This document shows, piece by piece, positions 7,846 to 17,571 of a stretch of 64,000 nucleotides of DNA (its first letter is position 1; every line of letters starts with the position of its first letter). The position numbers and the translations under genes were made by a program. The stretch is from Niabella insulamsoli (GTDB lineage: Bacteria; Bacteroidota; Bacteroidia; Chitinophagales; Chitinophagaceae), in the NCBI RefSeq assembly GCF_039652435.2, contig NZ_CP190246.1, positions 2,852,001 to 2,916,000 of the forward strand, given 5' to 3'. A model generated the notes under the pieces. The model had not been told where the DNA came from, made no database searches, and saw only the letters and a program-made list of their open reading frames with translations.

Positions 7846-8895
7846 ATGAGCGAATCAGAAGTATTTCCCGAAAACGCAAACGACGACCTTTATCAGAAGT
7901 TTGTTTTTAAAACCGATGCGGGACAGGAACCGTATCGGATCGACAAATTTTTAATGAACCGTATCGAAAGCGCGACGCGTAATAAAATTCAACAAGCCAT
8001 CCGCAACAAAATGGTATTGGTTGACGGCAATGAGATCAAGCCTAATTTTAAAATCAAGGCCAACCAGGAAATCGTGGTGTATACGGACACTGCGCCCGAT
8101 GAAAACGACATTGTCCCCGAGCAGCTGCCGCTGCAAATTTTTTATGAAGATGATCATATTATTATCGTCAACAAAGCAGCGGGCATGGTGGTTCATCCCG
8201 GCAGCGGCAATTATTCAGGAACGCTGCTCAACGGCATTGCCTGGTATTTGCAGCAGCAGAATGCAGCAATCAACCTTGATACGCTGCCCCGTTTTGGCCT
8301 CGTGCATCGTATCGATAAAAACACCAGCGGCCTTTTGGTATTGGCAAAAACGGAGCTCGCCATGCGCCACCTCGCCAAACAGTTTTTTGACCACACGGTC
8401 GACCGAAAATATATGGCCCTGGTTTGGGGCGATGTGAAGGGAGATGAAGGGACAATCGTGGCGCATGTGGGCCGCAATCTTCGGTTCCGGAAATTATTTG
8501 AAGCATACCCCGAAGGGGATCATGGAAAAGAAGCCATTACCCATTACAAAGTTTTAGAGCGCTTCGGGTATGTGACATTGGTGCAGTGTATATTGGAAAC
8601 GGGCCGCACGCATCAGATCAGGGTTCACATGAAGCATATTGGCCACCCGCTTTTTAATGATGATTTTTATGGCGGCGACCGTATTATTAAAGGGACGGTT
8701 TATGCCAAATACAAACAATTTGTAGATAATTGTTTCAACATCTGCCCGCGCCAGGCGCTGCACGCCAAAACCCTGGGCTTCACACACCCGGCAACGGGTA
8801 AACCTGTTTTTTTTGAATCAGAGTTGGCGACCGATATTGCCGAAGTGATCGAAAAATGGAGAAGATACACTACGGCCTATAAACCCACAGAGTAA
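7846..8895 (+). CDS. RluA/RluD-family 23S rRNA pseudouridine synthase
   Basis: 349 residues. The N-terminal S4 RNA-binding domain (about 25-80) contains RIDKFLMNRIESATRNKIQQ, followed by the pseudouridine synthase core with the HRID motif in LVHRIDKNTSGLLVLAKT; the Asp (about residue 157) is the catalytic residue. RTHQIRVHMKHIGHPL is the second conserved family motif. Length and the S4 domain fit RluD, which modifies helix 69 of 23S rRNA, but RluC-type specificity cannot be excluded. The ATG at 7846 is preferred over a TTG three codons earlier because of the promoter element. Confidence 0.92.
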   Translation: MSESEVFPENANDDLYQKFVFKTDAGQEPYRIDKFLMNRIESATRNKIQQAIRNKMVLVDGNEIKPNFKIKANQEIVVYTDTAPDENDIVPEQLPLQIFYEDDHIIIVNKAAGMVVHPGSGNYSGTLLNGIAWYLQQQNAAINLDTLPRFGLVHRIDKNTSGLLVLAKTELAMRHLAKQFFDHTVDRKYMALVWGDVKGDEGTIVAHVGRNLRFRKLFEAYPEGDHGKEAITHYKVLERFGYVTLVQCILETGRTHQIRVHMKHIGHPLFNDDFYGGDRIIKGTVYAKYKQFVDNCFNICPRQALHAKTLGFTHPATGKPVFFESELATDIAEVIEKWRRYTTAYKPTE

Positions 8896-8931
8896 TTTCG
8901 GGTTACATACGTCTTATCATAAATAAAGACT

Positions 8932-9588
8932 ATGGAAAAAATTAGGGTGATACTTACAGGCGCAACCGGTATGGTTGGAGAAGGCGTTCTTCATCACTGT
9001 CTGGCAGACGACCGTGTTGAACAAATATTGTCGTTGAGCCGGAAACCCTGCGGCATCCGACATCCAAAATTAACAGAATTGCTGCACAGCAATTTTGAAG
9101 ACCTCACTCCCATTGCAGACAAACTAGAGGGATATGAAGCCTGCTTTTTTTGCCTGGGCCTTTCTTCGGTAGGCGTTAAAGCGGACGACTATTACCGGAT
9201 GACTTACACGCTGACTTTACATGTGGCAGCAATACTCACTGCTCAAAATGCGGGCATGACCTTTTGTTATGTCTCCGGCGCTCATACCGATAGCAGCGAA
9301 AAGGGCCGGTTGAGATGGGCAAGAGTAAAAGGCAAAACGGAAAATGATTTAATGAAACTTCCGTTCAAAGCGGTTTTTAATTTCAGACCGGGCGCTATGC
9401 AGTCTTTCAAAGAAGCGCAAAATGTACCAACTCTTTATAAGCCCGCTATACAACTGGTGAAGATATTTGCTCCGAAAAAGCTGATTCACTTATCGCAACT
9501 CGCAAAAGCTATGATCACGGTTAGTACAGAAGGGTATCAATCTTCCATCCTGGAAATTAGCGACATTCAGAAAGCAGCGGTGAGTTAA
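8932..9588 (+). CDS. Atypical SDR / NAD(P)-binding epimerase-like protein
   Basis: 218 residues with an N-terminal Rossmann fold and glycine motif TGATGMVGEG (residues 9-18). YVSGAHTD and the later Tyr/Lys positions do not form the standard YxxxK pair, which places it with atypical SDRs such as the YbjT/HTATIP2-like group. These bind NAD(P) and are often poorly characterised. Its stop codon overlaps that of the convergent DedA gene by four bases. No pathway can be assigned. Confidence 0.75.
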   Translation: MEKIRVILTGATGMVGEGVLHHCLADDRVEQILSLSRKPCGIRHPKLTELLHSNFEDLTPIADKLEGYEACFFCLGLSSVGVKADDYYRMTYTLTLHVAAILTAQNAGMTFCYVSGAHTDSSEKGRLRWARVKGKTENDLMKLPFKAVFNFRPGAMQSFKEAQNVPTLYKPAIQLVKIFAPKKLIHLSQLAKAMITVSTEGYQSSILEISDIQKAAVS

Positions 9589-10376
9589 TCCTCTTTTTGT
9601 TGCTCTACGACGTTTTCGAGTCGTTCTTCCTGAGCTTCCCGGATGAGCGCACTTTTCGACTTTTTGTTTCCCTTTACGATCTTTAAGATCACCGGAAGTG
9701 TGGTAATCACCACAATACCGATAATGATAATTTCGAGGTGTTCCTTCAAATCAAAGCCAAACGATGACATCAACCATTTTTGCAGGAAGTGGCCGGCGAA
9801 TATCATGCTGAAAACCCAGGCAACGCAACCCACTACATTATAGAACATAAATTTCGCGCGGTCCATTTTCACAATGCCGGCTATGATTGGCGCGAAAGTT
9901 CTGATAAATGGAAGAAACCTGGCCACGATGATTGCTCCGCCGCCGTTCTTTTCATAAAAATCATGCGCTTGTTCCAGATATTTTCTTTTAAAGAAAAAGT
10001 TTTCTTTCCAGTTGTACATGGCCGGGCCTACTTTTTTACCCGTCCAATAACCCACCATATTGCCTAAAATGCCGCAGAAGGAGATCAATGCCCAAAGCAC
10101 GATCAAATCGACCCATTCATTTTGAATATGGTGGAGGCCGAACAATTTTAAAAACTGGTAAGTAAGCCCGGGTTCGGCAGCAGCGCCTTCCCCGATTTTA
10201 TGAGCATAAATTCCGGCCACAAACAGTAAGGTATCGCCAGGCAAAAAGAAACCTGCAAACAAGCCCGTTTCCGCAAAAACGACAAACAGCAAAAGCCAGA
10301 GGCCGCCATTTTCAATATACCATTGCGGCTGTAGTAAATCCGTCCACTGAAACCCTGTACTCAATAATTCAATCAT
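9585..10376 (-). CDS. DedA family (SNARE-associated type) membrane protein
   Basis: 263 residues with about five hydrophobic segments. The DedA signatures are visible: FFLPGDTLLFVAG near residues 44-56 and VARFLPFIRTFAPIIAGIVKM around 150-172, the latter with the conserved arginines. DedA proteins are inner-membrane proteins linked to membrane-potential maintenance and undecaprenyl-phosphate or phospholipid flipping. The C-terminus is basic/acidic and cytoplasmic-like. The gene stands alone, convergent with the SDR gene. Confidence 0.9.
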   Translation of the reverse strand: MIELLSTGFQWTDLLQPQWYIENGGLWLLLFVVFAETGLFAGFFLPGDTLLFVAGIYAHKIGEGAAAEPGLTYQFLKLFGLHHIQNEWVDLIVLWALISFCGILGNMVGYWTGKKVGPAMYNWKENFFFKRKYLEQAHDFYEKNGGGAIIVARFLPFIRTFAPIIAGIVKMDRAKFMFYNVVGCVAWVFSMIFAGHFLQKWLMSSFGFDLKEHLEIIIIGIVVITTLPVILKIVKGNKKSKSALIREAQEERLENVVEQQKED

Positions 10377-10494
10377 GATATTTGTTTATCGTTATATGCT
10401 TTTTTATAATAAACGGCTTGGCTGCTCGTCAAGGAGCATTAAACAAGTTTATAGTAAAATAGTTTAATTCTTTCTTTAAAAAATTGTGTAAAAT

Positions 10495-11871
10495 TTATTC
10501 GTCGGTGAATGTCTGTGCTTTAAGGTCATCAAATTCACCCTCCCATCGTGCGATAACACAACTGGCCAGGGTGTTTCCCATAACGTTGACGCTGGTTCGC
10601 GCCATATCCATTAACTCGTCTATTCCATAGATAGCCATAATGGGCCACAAAGGTAAACCAAAGGTGTGAGCTGTGGCGATCAAAATTACAAGCGATGCGC
10701 GGGGAACCGCGGCAACCCCTTTGCTGGTCAGCATTAGCGATAATCCGATGAGTAACTGTTCTCCAAAAGAAAACTCGATACCCACTGCCTGCGCCACAAA
10801 AATCGAAGCGAGCGATAAGTAAAGCGTGGTGCCATCCAGGTTGAACGTATATCCGGTAGGGATTACAAAAGAAACAATCTTCCGCGGTACGCCGAACTTT
10901 TCCATGTTTTCGAGCGCCTTGGGTAGTGCCGAATCAGAACTGGTGGTCGCAAAAGCGATAGAAACCGGTTCCCGGATGGCTTGTATAAATTTTTTAACGG
11001 GGATTTTTGCAATAAACAGCGCCACGGGAAGCAGCACAAAAAACAGGAAGGCAAAAAGCGCCAGATACAATGTAACCAACAGCAGCGCCAGGTTTTTTAA
11101 GATGTCAATACCCAAATGTCCCACCGTTACCGCAATAGCCGCACCGACGCCAAATGGTGCAAAGTACATGATGATATTCGTAAACTTGAACATCGTTTCA
11201 GCCAGGCTTTCCGTAAACTCAATCAGCGGCCTTTTGCGATGTTCAGACAACATAGCCAGCGCAATTCCAAATATCACACTGAATACAACGATGGGCAATA
11301 CATTGCCTTCATAGATTGATTTGATAATATTTTCAGGAAAGATATCTATGATATGGTCTTGCCAGGTTTTAGGAACAGCAGTCGGCAGGTCGTGCAACAA
11401 GGCTTCCGGAACGACAATACCCGAACCGGCCTGCGTTAGATTGATGAAAATCAGTCCGATGACCAAAGCAAAAGTGGTCACGACTTCAAAATACAATAGC
11501 GATTTCCAGCCCATGCGGCCCACCTGCTTCAGGTTGCTATGGCTGGCAATGCCCACCACAAGTGTAGAAAAAAGTAAGGGTGCAACGATGGTTTTTACCA
11601 GTCTTAGGAATATTTTACTGAGAAATTGTAAGTTCTGCGAGAAGGCCGGGAAGTCCACGCCAATCTCTACGCCCAGGGCCATCGCCGTTAATATCCACGT
11701 GGTCAGCGATCGTTTATAAAAGGCAAACAGGCACAAGGCGGCAATAAGCACCCATCGCGACGCAAATAAAAGCGAGGTGGGCAGCGCGCTGACCTCAAAA
11801 CTAAATAGATGTAAAGCAGCTACAATGGTAAATACTACAATTGCAATTAATCCAGATTTCCTTTTTGTCAT
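10495..11871 (-). CDS. Dicarboxylate/amino acid:cation symporter (DAACS family)
   Basis: 458 residues, polytopic. Family signatures are present: LVKTIVAPLLFSTLVVGIAS near residue 90, the Ser-rich reentrant loop ATTSSDSALPKALE, the FNLDGTTLY motif in TM7 and TSKGVAAVPRASLV in the second reentrant loop. These make up the substrate and sodium/proton site of GltP/DctA-type transporters. Two extra hydrophobic segments (about 8-55) precede the usual eight helices. The substrate (glutamate, aspartate or C4-dicarboxylates) cannot be decided. It is divergent from the APC permease. Confidence 0.9.
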   Translation of the reverse strand: MTKRKSGLIAIVVFTIVAALHLFSFEVSALPTSLLFASRWVLIAALCLFAFYKRSLTTWILTAMALGVEIGVDFPAFSQNLQFLSKIFLRLVKTIVAPLLFSTLVVGIASHSNLKQVGRMGWKSLLYFEVVTTFALVIGLIFINLTQAGSGIVVPEALLHDLPTAVPKTWQDHIIDIFPENIIKSIYEGNVLPIVVFSVIFGIALAMLSEHRKRPLIEFTESLAETMFKFTNIIMYFAPFGVGAAIAVTVGHLGIDILKNLALLLVTLYLALFAFLFFVLLPVALFIAKIPVKKFIQAIREPVSIAFATTSSDSALPKALENMEKFGVPRKIVSFVIPTGYTFNLDGTTLYLSLASIFVAQAVGIEFSFGEQLLIGLSLMLTSKGVAAVPRASLVILIATAHTFGLPLWPIMAIYGIDELMDMARTSVNVMGNTLASCVIARWEGEFDDLKAQTFTDE

Positions 11872-12047
11872 AAATATTAATACTATATGCTAAAGGGATA
11901 TTACCTTCGATAACTAAAACACGGTAAAATAGGCGATAATATACCGAATTGCCAAAAGTTTTGTTAAGGCATTTCCAATTATTCCTTATTTTCCGCCTTT
12001 CAAAACAAGTAAACGAAAAATAATATATCATTTCAAAGTTGATACTT

Positions 12048-13544
12048 ATGGGATTATTTACAAAAAAGCCATTGAATATTTTATTAGCCGAAGCAGATGA
12101 TTCAGAAAAAGGATTGAAGCGGACGTTGTCTGCCGGTGGGCTTGTAGCGTTGGGCATTGGCGCCATCATTGGCGCGGGCCTTTTTTCGTTGACGGGTATT
12201 GCAGCGGCTGAAAACGCAGGCCCGGCGGTGGTTTTCTCCTTTATCCTGGCGGCGGTAGGTTGCGCCTTTGCCGGTTTATGCTACGCTGAATTTGCGAGCA
12301 TGATTCCTGTTGCGGGCAGCGCCTACACCTATAGTTATGCTACCATGGGCGAGTTTATCGCCTGGATCATTGGCTGGGACCTTGTGTTGGAATATGCTTT
12401 GGGCGCCGCGACAGTAGCGGTAAGTTGGTCGCAATATGTGGGTAAATTTCTGGCTTCGGTCGGCATTCATCTTCCCACCTCCCTTTTACACGGCCCGTGG
12501 GACGAGGTCAATGGTGTGAATATGGGGGGTATCGTCAATCTGCCGGCCATCATTATTGTTTGCTTGTTATCATTGCTATTGATAAAAGGAACAAAAGAGT
12601 CGGCGCTGATGAATAATATTCTGGTGATTCTGAAAGTGACCGTGGTAGTTGTTTTTATCATTTTGGGATGGGGCTTTATCAATCCCGCTAACCACACTCC
12701 TTTTATTCCTGAAAATGCAGGTGAAAGTATGATGAAAACGGGCGAGTGGACTTTTATGCAATTTTTTGGAAGTGAGGAATTTGGCCATTTTGGATGGAGT
12801 GGAATTCTGCGGGGTGCCGGTGTAGTATTCTTCGCCTTTATCGGTTTTGACGCTGTAAGTACTGCAGCGCAGGAAGCCAAAAATCCGCAGAAAGGCATGC
12901 CAATCGGTATTATCGGTTCGTTGTTAATTTGTACGATTCTGTATGTATTGTTTTCATATGTATTAACCGGCCTGGAAAATTACACGGTATTTCATGGCGA
13001 TGCAAGCCCGGTGACCACCGCGTTTGCAAAAACAGGTTACACGTTTTTAAATTCGGCGTTGACGATTGCGATCATAGCAGGATACACTTCGGTAATGCTC
13101 GTAATGCTTATGGGACAAAGCCGCGTGTTTTACAGCATGAGCGTTGACGGTCTTTTACCAAAATTCTTTTCTACATTGCATACGAAGAACAGAACGCCCT
13201 GGAAAACAAACGTGGTGTTTATGATCTTTGTGAGTTTGTTCGCCGGATTTATTCCCGTTTCAGATTTGGGCCACATGGTGAGCATCGGTACCCTGTTTGC
13301 ATTTTCGCTGGTTTGTATTGGCGTTATCGTGATGAGAAAAACCAACCCAGAGGCCAAACGCGGCTTCAGGACACCGCTGGTACCTGTGTTACCTATTTTA
13401 GGCGTGATTGTTTGTGTGGGCCTTATGGCAGGATTACCGGTTGAAAGCTGGGAGCGCCTGGCGATTTGGCTGGTGATTGGATTAGCGATTTATTTTTTCT
13501 ACGGAAAGAAAAACAGCAATATGAGCCGGCGGCTCAACGATTAA
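12048..13544 (+). CDS. Amino acid permease (APC superfamily)
   Basis: 498 residues from the ATG at 12048; a TTG three codons earlier is not preferred. About twelve to fourteen hydrophobic helices are visible. The first helix carries the unwound substrate-binding motif GIGAIIGAGLFSL (about residues 36-48), and VVFFAFIGFDAVSTAAQEAKNPQKGMP is the conserved loop of the cationic amino acid transporter (CAT/YfnA-like) branch. It imports or exchanges amino acids across the inner membrane; specificity is unknown. A strong terminator follows directly. Confidence 0.92.
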   Translation: MGLFTKKPLNILLAEADDSEKGLKRTLSAGGLVALGIGAIIGAGLFSLTGIAAAENAGPAVVFSFILAAVGCAFAGLCYAEFASMIPVAGSAYTYSYATMGEFIAWIIGWDLVLEYALGAATVAVSWSQYVGKFLASVGIHLPTSLLHGPWDEVNGVNMGGIVNLPAIIIVCLLSLLLIKGTKESALMNNILVILKVTVVVVFIILGWGFINPANHTPFIPENAGESMMKTGEWTFMQFFGSEEFGHFGWSGILRGAGVVFFAFIGFDAVSTAAQEAKNPQKGMPIGIIGSLLICTILYVLFSYVLTGLENYTVFHGDASPVTTAFAKTGYTFLNSALTIAIIAGYTSVMLVMLMGQSRVFYSMSVDGLLPKFFSTLHTKNRTPWKTNVVFMIFVSLFAGFIPVSDLGHMVSIGTLFAFSLVCIGVIVMRKTNPEAKRGFRTPLVPVLPILGVIVCVGLMAGLPVESWERLAIWLVIGLAIYFFYGKKNSNMSRRLND

Positions 13545-13551
13545 TTTTTTT

Positions 13552-13577
13552 AAAGGCTGCCGCGAGGCAGCCTTTTT
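13552..13577 (+). terminator. Rho-independent terminator after the APC permease
   Basis: A perfect 10-bp stem (AAAGGCTGCC with GGCAGCCTTT), a GCGA tetraloop and a T run, starting 7 bases after the stop codon. Confidence 0.92.
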
Positions 13578-13595
13578 AATTGCGCGACAAAACCT

Positions 13596-13603
13596 TAAAT
13601 TTG
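13596..13603 (+). promoter_or_regulatory. Bacteroidota -7 promoter element of the YebC-family gene
   Basis: TAAATTTG matches TAnnTTTG exactly and ends 28 bases before the ATG at 13632, downstream of the preceding terminator. Confidence 0.55.
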
Positions 13604-13631
13604 CCCACTTAAGAAAGCAAGAAATTTTTAT

Positions 13632-14354
13632 ATGGGAAGGATATTTGAAGTACGTAAAGCTACGATGTTTGCCAGGTATGATCGCATGGCCAAACAGTTC
13701 ACCAGAATTGGAAAAGAGATCGCCATCGCCGTAAAAGCCGGCGGACCTGATGCTGCTACCAATCCGGCGCTGCGCCGCTGCATGCAAAATGCGAAAAGCG
13801 TGAATATGCCAAAAGACCGCGTGGAAGCCGCTATCAAACGGGCGCAGGGTAAGGAAATGGAGAACTATGAAGAGATTCTTTATGAAGGGTATGCTCCGCA
13901 TGGCGTTGCCATCCTGGTAGAAACCGCGACCGACAACCATGTTCGCACGGTTGCCAACGTGAAATCACACTTTAATAAAGGCGGCGGCGCCATGGGCAAC
14001 AGCGGCAGCGTTGCTTTCCAATTCAACAAAATGGGGGTTTTTAAACTAAACCCGGAAGGGCTGAACGCTGAAGAACTCGAATTGGAACTCATCGATTATG
14101 GCCTGGAAGAGCTGGGAGAAAGTGCAGACGAGGAAGGCAACCAGCTCATTGTATTGCGAACTGCTTTTACTGATTTTGGCAATATGCAAAAAGCGCTCGA
14201 GGAAAAAAACATTACGCCGATCAGCGCCGAAGTTGAATGGATCCCATCTACCACCGTTCCTGTCAATGACGAGCAGGCAGAAGATGTGAGCAAACTCATT
14301 GAGCGCCTCGAACAGGATGAAGATGTACAAAAAGTTTTTCACAATATGGAGTAA
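13632..14354 (+). CDS. YebC/PmpR family protein
   Basis: 240 residues, the normal family length. The N-terminus (GRIFEVRKATMFARYDRMAK) is the Bacteroidota variant of the conserved YebC start. RCMQNAKSVNMPKDRVEAAIKRAQG and YEGYAPHGVAILVE(T/A)ATDN follow in the expected order, as does FNKGGGAMGNSGSVAFQF. Some family members are DNA-binding transcription regulators, and others relieve ribosome stalling at proline-rich sequences (TACO1-like); which role applies here is not visible. It is cytoplasmic and transcribed from its own promoter. Confidence 0.95.
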   Translation: MGRIFEVRKATMFARYDRMAKQFTRIGKEIAIAVKAGGPDAATNPALRRCMQNAKSVNMPKDRVEAAIKRAQGKEMENYEEILYEGYAPHGVAILVETATDNHVRTVANVKSHFNKGGGAMGNSGSVAFQFNKMGVFKLNPEGLNAEELELELIDYGLEELGESADEEGNQLIVLRTAFTDFGNMQKALEEKNITPISAEVEWIPSTTVPVNDEQAEDVSKLIERLEQDEDVQKVFHNME

Positions 14355-14413
14355 ACGTTCCTTGTTGAAGTAGGCAAGTCAATGCGCCACGGTCAACCCG
14401 TAAACAAATATTT

Positions 14414-15280
14414 ATGGACAATGAAAAAGAAGTTGAAGCGCTGCTTACGCTGATAGAGGACCCTGACACGGAAGTATTTGAAGCCGTAAGTAATCGCATT
14501 ATTGCTTACGGAACTCCTATTATCCCTAATCTTGAAGACCTGTGGGAAAACACGGTTGACGATGTGGTACAGGAACGCATTGAAACTTTAATACACCGGC
14601 TTCATTTTGTAAACCTTAAAAATGATTTCATCGCGTGGAGCAACGCGCCCCATCTCGAACTCTTGCCCGCCACATTGCTGGTTGCTAAACTAATTTATCC
14701 CGATTTGCACACGGGCAAGGTGATTCAGGATATTGAACGCCTGCGGCGTAATATTTGGATCGAACTCAACAATTACCTCACGCCACTCGAGCAGGTAAAT
14801 GTTATCAACAGCATTGTATATAATTATTTCGGTCTAAAAAGCGTTGACCCCGAACAAAAACGCCCTAACGACTTCCTGATTCCGAATATTATTGAATCTA
14901 AAAGAGGCAATCAAACCGGCAATGGCGTTTTGTATCTGCTGCTTGCCGAACTGCTCGATATTCCCGTTAAGCTACTGCCTGTCCCCAACCAATTTGTTTT
15001 AGGTTATTTCAAGCCCAAAGCAGAGCCCGAGGAAGATAAATTACATCTGAATATCGATTTCTTCATCGACCCCACTTTGGGCCAGGCTTTTACTCATAAC
15101 GACCTTTACAATTATTTCAACCGGATATCTTCGCCGGTACAACCCCAATATTTCAAACCACAGAACAACCGCCAGGTCATTCAAAAATTATTATCAGATC
15201 TTAAAGCCTGCTTTCACGCCGATCATAAAATGTATATGCTGGCCGAAATTGACGAACTAATTCATTTGTTGCAGGACTAA
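14414..15280 (+). CDS. SirB1-like / transglutaminase-core-2 family protein
   Basis: 288 residues. The middle contains LTPLEQVNVINSIVYNYFG and RGNQTGNGVLYLLLAELLDIPV followed by PNQFVLGY, which match the SirB1/Transglut_core2 family pattern (NPISLGxxYxxLAxRLGLP). The position held by Cys in true transglutaminases is not Cys here, as is common in SirB1 proteins, so catalysis is doubtful. The N-terminal 70 residues are helical. The molecular function of the family is not settled. It follows the YebC-family gene by 59 bases and may be co-transcribed with it. Confidence 0.72.
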   Translation: MDNEKEVEALLTLIEDPDTEVFEAVSNRIIAYGTPIIPNLEDLWENTVDDVVQERIETLIHRLHFVNLKNDFIAWSNAPHLELLPATLLVAKLIYPDLHTGKVIQDIERLRRNIWIELNNYLTPLEQVNVINSIVYNYFGLKSVDPEQKRPNDFLIPNIIESKRGNQTGNGVLYLLLAELLDIPVKLLPVPNQFVLGYFKPKAEPEEDKLHLNIDFFIDPTLGQAFTHNDLYNYFNRISSPVQPQYFKPQNNRQVIQKLLSDLKACFHADHKMYMLAEIDELIHLLQD

Positions 15281-15338
15281 CCGCCGGCTTTTCCAAATGT
15301 TAAAAATTTGCAGAAAAATTTAGAACGCTGATCTTTTA

Positions 15339-15354
15339 TACGAAACAAATCGTA
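15339..15354 (+). promoter_or_regulatory. Candidate BlaI-type operator
   Basis: The inverted repeat TACGA-N6-TCGTA lies 20 bases before the ATG of the BlaI-type repressor. The second BlaI-type gene has a closely similar repeat (TACGA-N5-TCGTA) directly upstream. BlaI/MecI repressors bind short palindromes in their own promoters, so this is a plausible autoregulatory site. Confidence 0.5.
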
Positions 15355-15374
15355 AATTGTTTTAAATTTTGTTT

Positions 15375-15758
15375 ATGGCAGAGATCAAAGCGCTAAAACC
15401 TACCGAAAGTGAACTTGAAATTTTGCAGGTGCTCTGGCAAAAAGGAGAAGCTACCGTGAGACAGGTACATGAAGAATTGGTGGTGAGCAGGGATATTGGC
15501 TATACAACCACCCTGAAATTGATGCAGATTATGAATGAAAAAGGGCTAGTCGAGCGCAATGATTCTTCAAGAACGCATATTTATAAAGCTGCGAGCGATA
15601 AAGAAAACACACAAAAATTTCTTCTGAATAAATTTATCGGCAATCTCTTTGGCGGCTCTTCATCGCAATTGGTGCTGCAGGCCCTGGGTAGCCAAAAGGT
15701 TAGCGCAGCTGAACTCGACCAGATCCAATCTTTCATTGACGATTTAAAGAAAAAATAA
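15375..15758 (+). CDS. BlaI/MecI/CopY family transcriptional repressor
   Basis: 127 residues from the ATG at 15375. The N-terminal winged helix is typical: LKPTESELEILQVLWQKGEATVRQV, then IGYTTTLKLMQIMNEKGLVER and the wing SSRTHIYKAA. The C-terminal ~50 residues form the dimerisation and cleavage region. In the family, such repressors are released when a partner M56 (BlaR1-like) peptidase is activated. That partner begins five bases after this stop codon, so the two form one operon. A palindrome upstream suggests autoregulation. The signal sensed here is unknown. Confidence 0.92.
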   Translation: MAEIKALKPTESELEILQVLWQKGEATVRQVHEELVVSRDIGYTTTLKLMQIMNEKGLVERNDSSRTHIYKAASDKENTQKFLLNKFIGNLFGGSSSQLVLQALGSQKVSAAELDQIQSFIDDLKKK

Positions 15759-15763
15759 GATTA

Positions 15764-17443
15764 ATGAGCGACGGTTTGCCATTCCTACTTATTGCTATCG
15801 GACATGCGATACTCAACAGTATTTGGCAAATGGGGCTGTTGTGGATTTTGGTATTGGTGCACAGCCGGTTTCACAGTAATTTGAAGCCAAAACAATTAAG
15901 CCTGATAAGTTTTATCGCGCTGCTAATAGGTTTTATCAGTTTTTGGGCGACTTTGGTAATCTTCTTAGTTAATCCCCAACTCGATTTTGGATTGATTGGC
16001 TGGCTTTCCGGTATACAAGACTTACAGCCGGTTGCTTTCTATGCTGCGCTTGCTTATCTACTTTTATTAATCATACCTACAGCCCGGTTTTGCGCCGGCA
16101 TCGGCAAAACTTATCGGTTAAGAAATCATAAATCAGGCAAAGTGCCAGGTCATTTTAAAATTTTTCTGCTCGACGCCTGCCAATATTTGGGCATTAAAAG
16201 AAAAGTGAGGATTTACACTTCTACGCTTATTGCTTCTCCCCTTACTTTCGGCTTTTTTAAGCCGGTCATCCTGTTTCCGGTGGCGTTGCTCAACCAGTTA
16301 TCCATTCGGCAGGTAGAATCAATCATACTCCATGAATTGGCGCACATCAAAAGAAACGACTACCTGCAAAATATTATAACCCAAATTATTCTCACGCTGC
16401 TGTATTTTAATCCCTTTGCAAAATTGCTGGCAGACATGCACGGAGAGGAGCGCGAAAAATCAGCGGACAATTGGGTGCTTCAATTTGAGTATAACAAATA
16501 TACCTACGCCGAAACATTGGTGAAGCTGGCCCGCGAAAATGTGGCAAAGCCTCATCTATTTGGGATTGCCATGACTGGAAAAGGCACGGCGCTCATGGAA
16601 AGAATTGAATGGATTTTTGGAACCGGACAGCGAAAACTCCCTTCCCTCAAGAGTTTGCTGGCGTTGGCGTTGCTGATATTAGCAGCGGCCACGATTGGTT
16701 TGGTACGCCAAAAAACAATCATAACACCGGCTAATGCGCCTTTTGCCTTGATCGAACAGCAGCAACCTTATCAACCTACGGTTATGCTGTCGAATGAGCA
16801 CCCGGAAACGCAAAGCGTAGCGGAAAGCGAACCCACAGTCGTAGCGCGTGATAACAAAGCCCCGGAAACCGGCCTTAAAAAATCCATAAAAATAGAGGTG
16901 CAGCCTACGGCATCACAGGAGCTCACACCCCCTATCGAATCAGCCGATGAGCAAGTCCAGGTTATATTGGTTAATCAGGTAAGCAGCGTTGTCCCCGCCC
17001 TGGAAGAACAGGAGGAGCATAATGTACAGGCGGCGCTGGCAGCCACAAGAAAGATTGTAACGGAGCTTAGCTGGAAAGCTATAGAACACGCCCTGGCAGA
17101 AACGGTGACCAGCGAGGAAAAAGAAGCCCTTAAAGTTATCTATAGTAAAAAATTAGAGACTGCAAATTGGCAGAAGCATGCGGATCTATTGCGTTTGCAT
17201 TATGACCAGATCAATTGGGAGCACGCGCATACCAAGCTCGCTGAAACGCTCAACACCTTTAAAATGGATAGCGTTTATAATAAATACAAACAAGTAGAAG
17301 CTGCCTTAAAATCTTATAAAAAAGATCTAGAAAAATCAAAACCTTCTACAGAATTGCAAACACTAGACAGTGTTTTACAACAATACAACACGGTAATTAT
17401 GAAAATCGACAGTTTGCGTACCGCCAAAATCGTTGAGTTGTAA
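15764..17443 (+). CDS. M56 family (BlaR1-like) membrane metallopeptidase
   Basis: 559 residues. Hydrophobic segments at about 8-32, 45-70, 88-108 and 296-315 flank a cytoplasmic zinc peptidase with HELAH at 190-194 and the downstream acidic/Asp motif EREKSADNWVL (229-239). This is the BlaR1 layout. The C-terminal periplasmic part (about 316-559) is not a penicillin-binding sensor: it is a Pro/Thr/Glu-rich linker followed by a helical, charged region with coiled-coil character (about 420-555). It therefore probably senses something other than beta-lactams directly. It is co-transcribed with the BlaI-type repressor just upstream. Confidence 0.9.
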   Translation: MSDGLPFLLIAIGHAILNSIWQMGLLWILVLVHSRFHSNLKPKQLSLISFIALLIGFISFWATLVIFLVNPQLDFGLIGWLSGIQDLQPVAFYAALAYLLLLIIPTARFCAGIGKTYRLRNHKSGKVPGHFKIFLLDACQYLGIKRKVRIYTSTLIASPLTFGFFKPVILFPVALLNQLSIRQVESIILHELAHIKRNDYLQNIITQIILTLLYFNPFAKLLADMHGEEREKSADNWVLQFEYNKYTYAETLVKLARENVAKPHLFGIAMTGKGTALMERIEWIFGTGQRKLPSLKSLLALALLILAAATIGLVRQKTIITPANAPFALIEQQQPYQPTVMLSNEHPETQSVAESEPTVVARDNKAPETGLKKSIKIEVQPTASQELTPPIESADEQVQVILVNQVSSVVPALEEQEEHNVQAALAATRKIVTELSWKAIEHALAETVTSEEKEALKVIYSKKLETANWQKHADLLRLHYDQINWEHAHTKLAETLNTFKMDSVYNKYKQVEAALKSYKKDLEKSKPSTELQTLDSVLQQYNTVIMKIDSLRTAKIVEL

Positions 17444-17571
17444 ATTCCAACACGGGCGCGCGAAAAATACCGTCACTCACCTTTAAACTCAAGCCGGCAT
17501 TTTATGTTATGTAAAGAGCTTTGTTTGAAAACAACGGAGAACTTTATATTTTTACCTTACAAATATCTGAT

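Noticed and set aside
14046..14342. Antisense open frames within the YebC-family gene and in many other GC-balanced genes
   Set aside because: They are shadows of the real coding frames without starts, motifs or spacing of their own.
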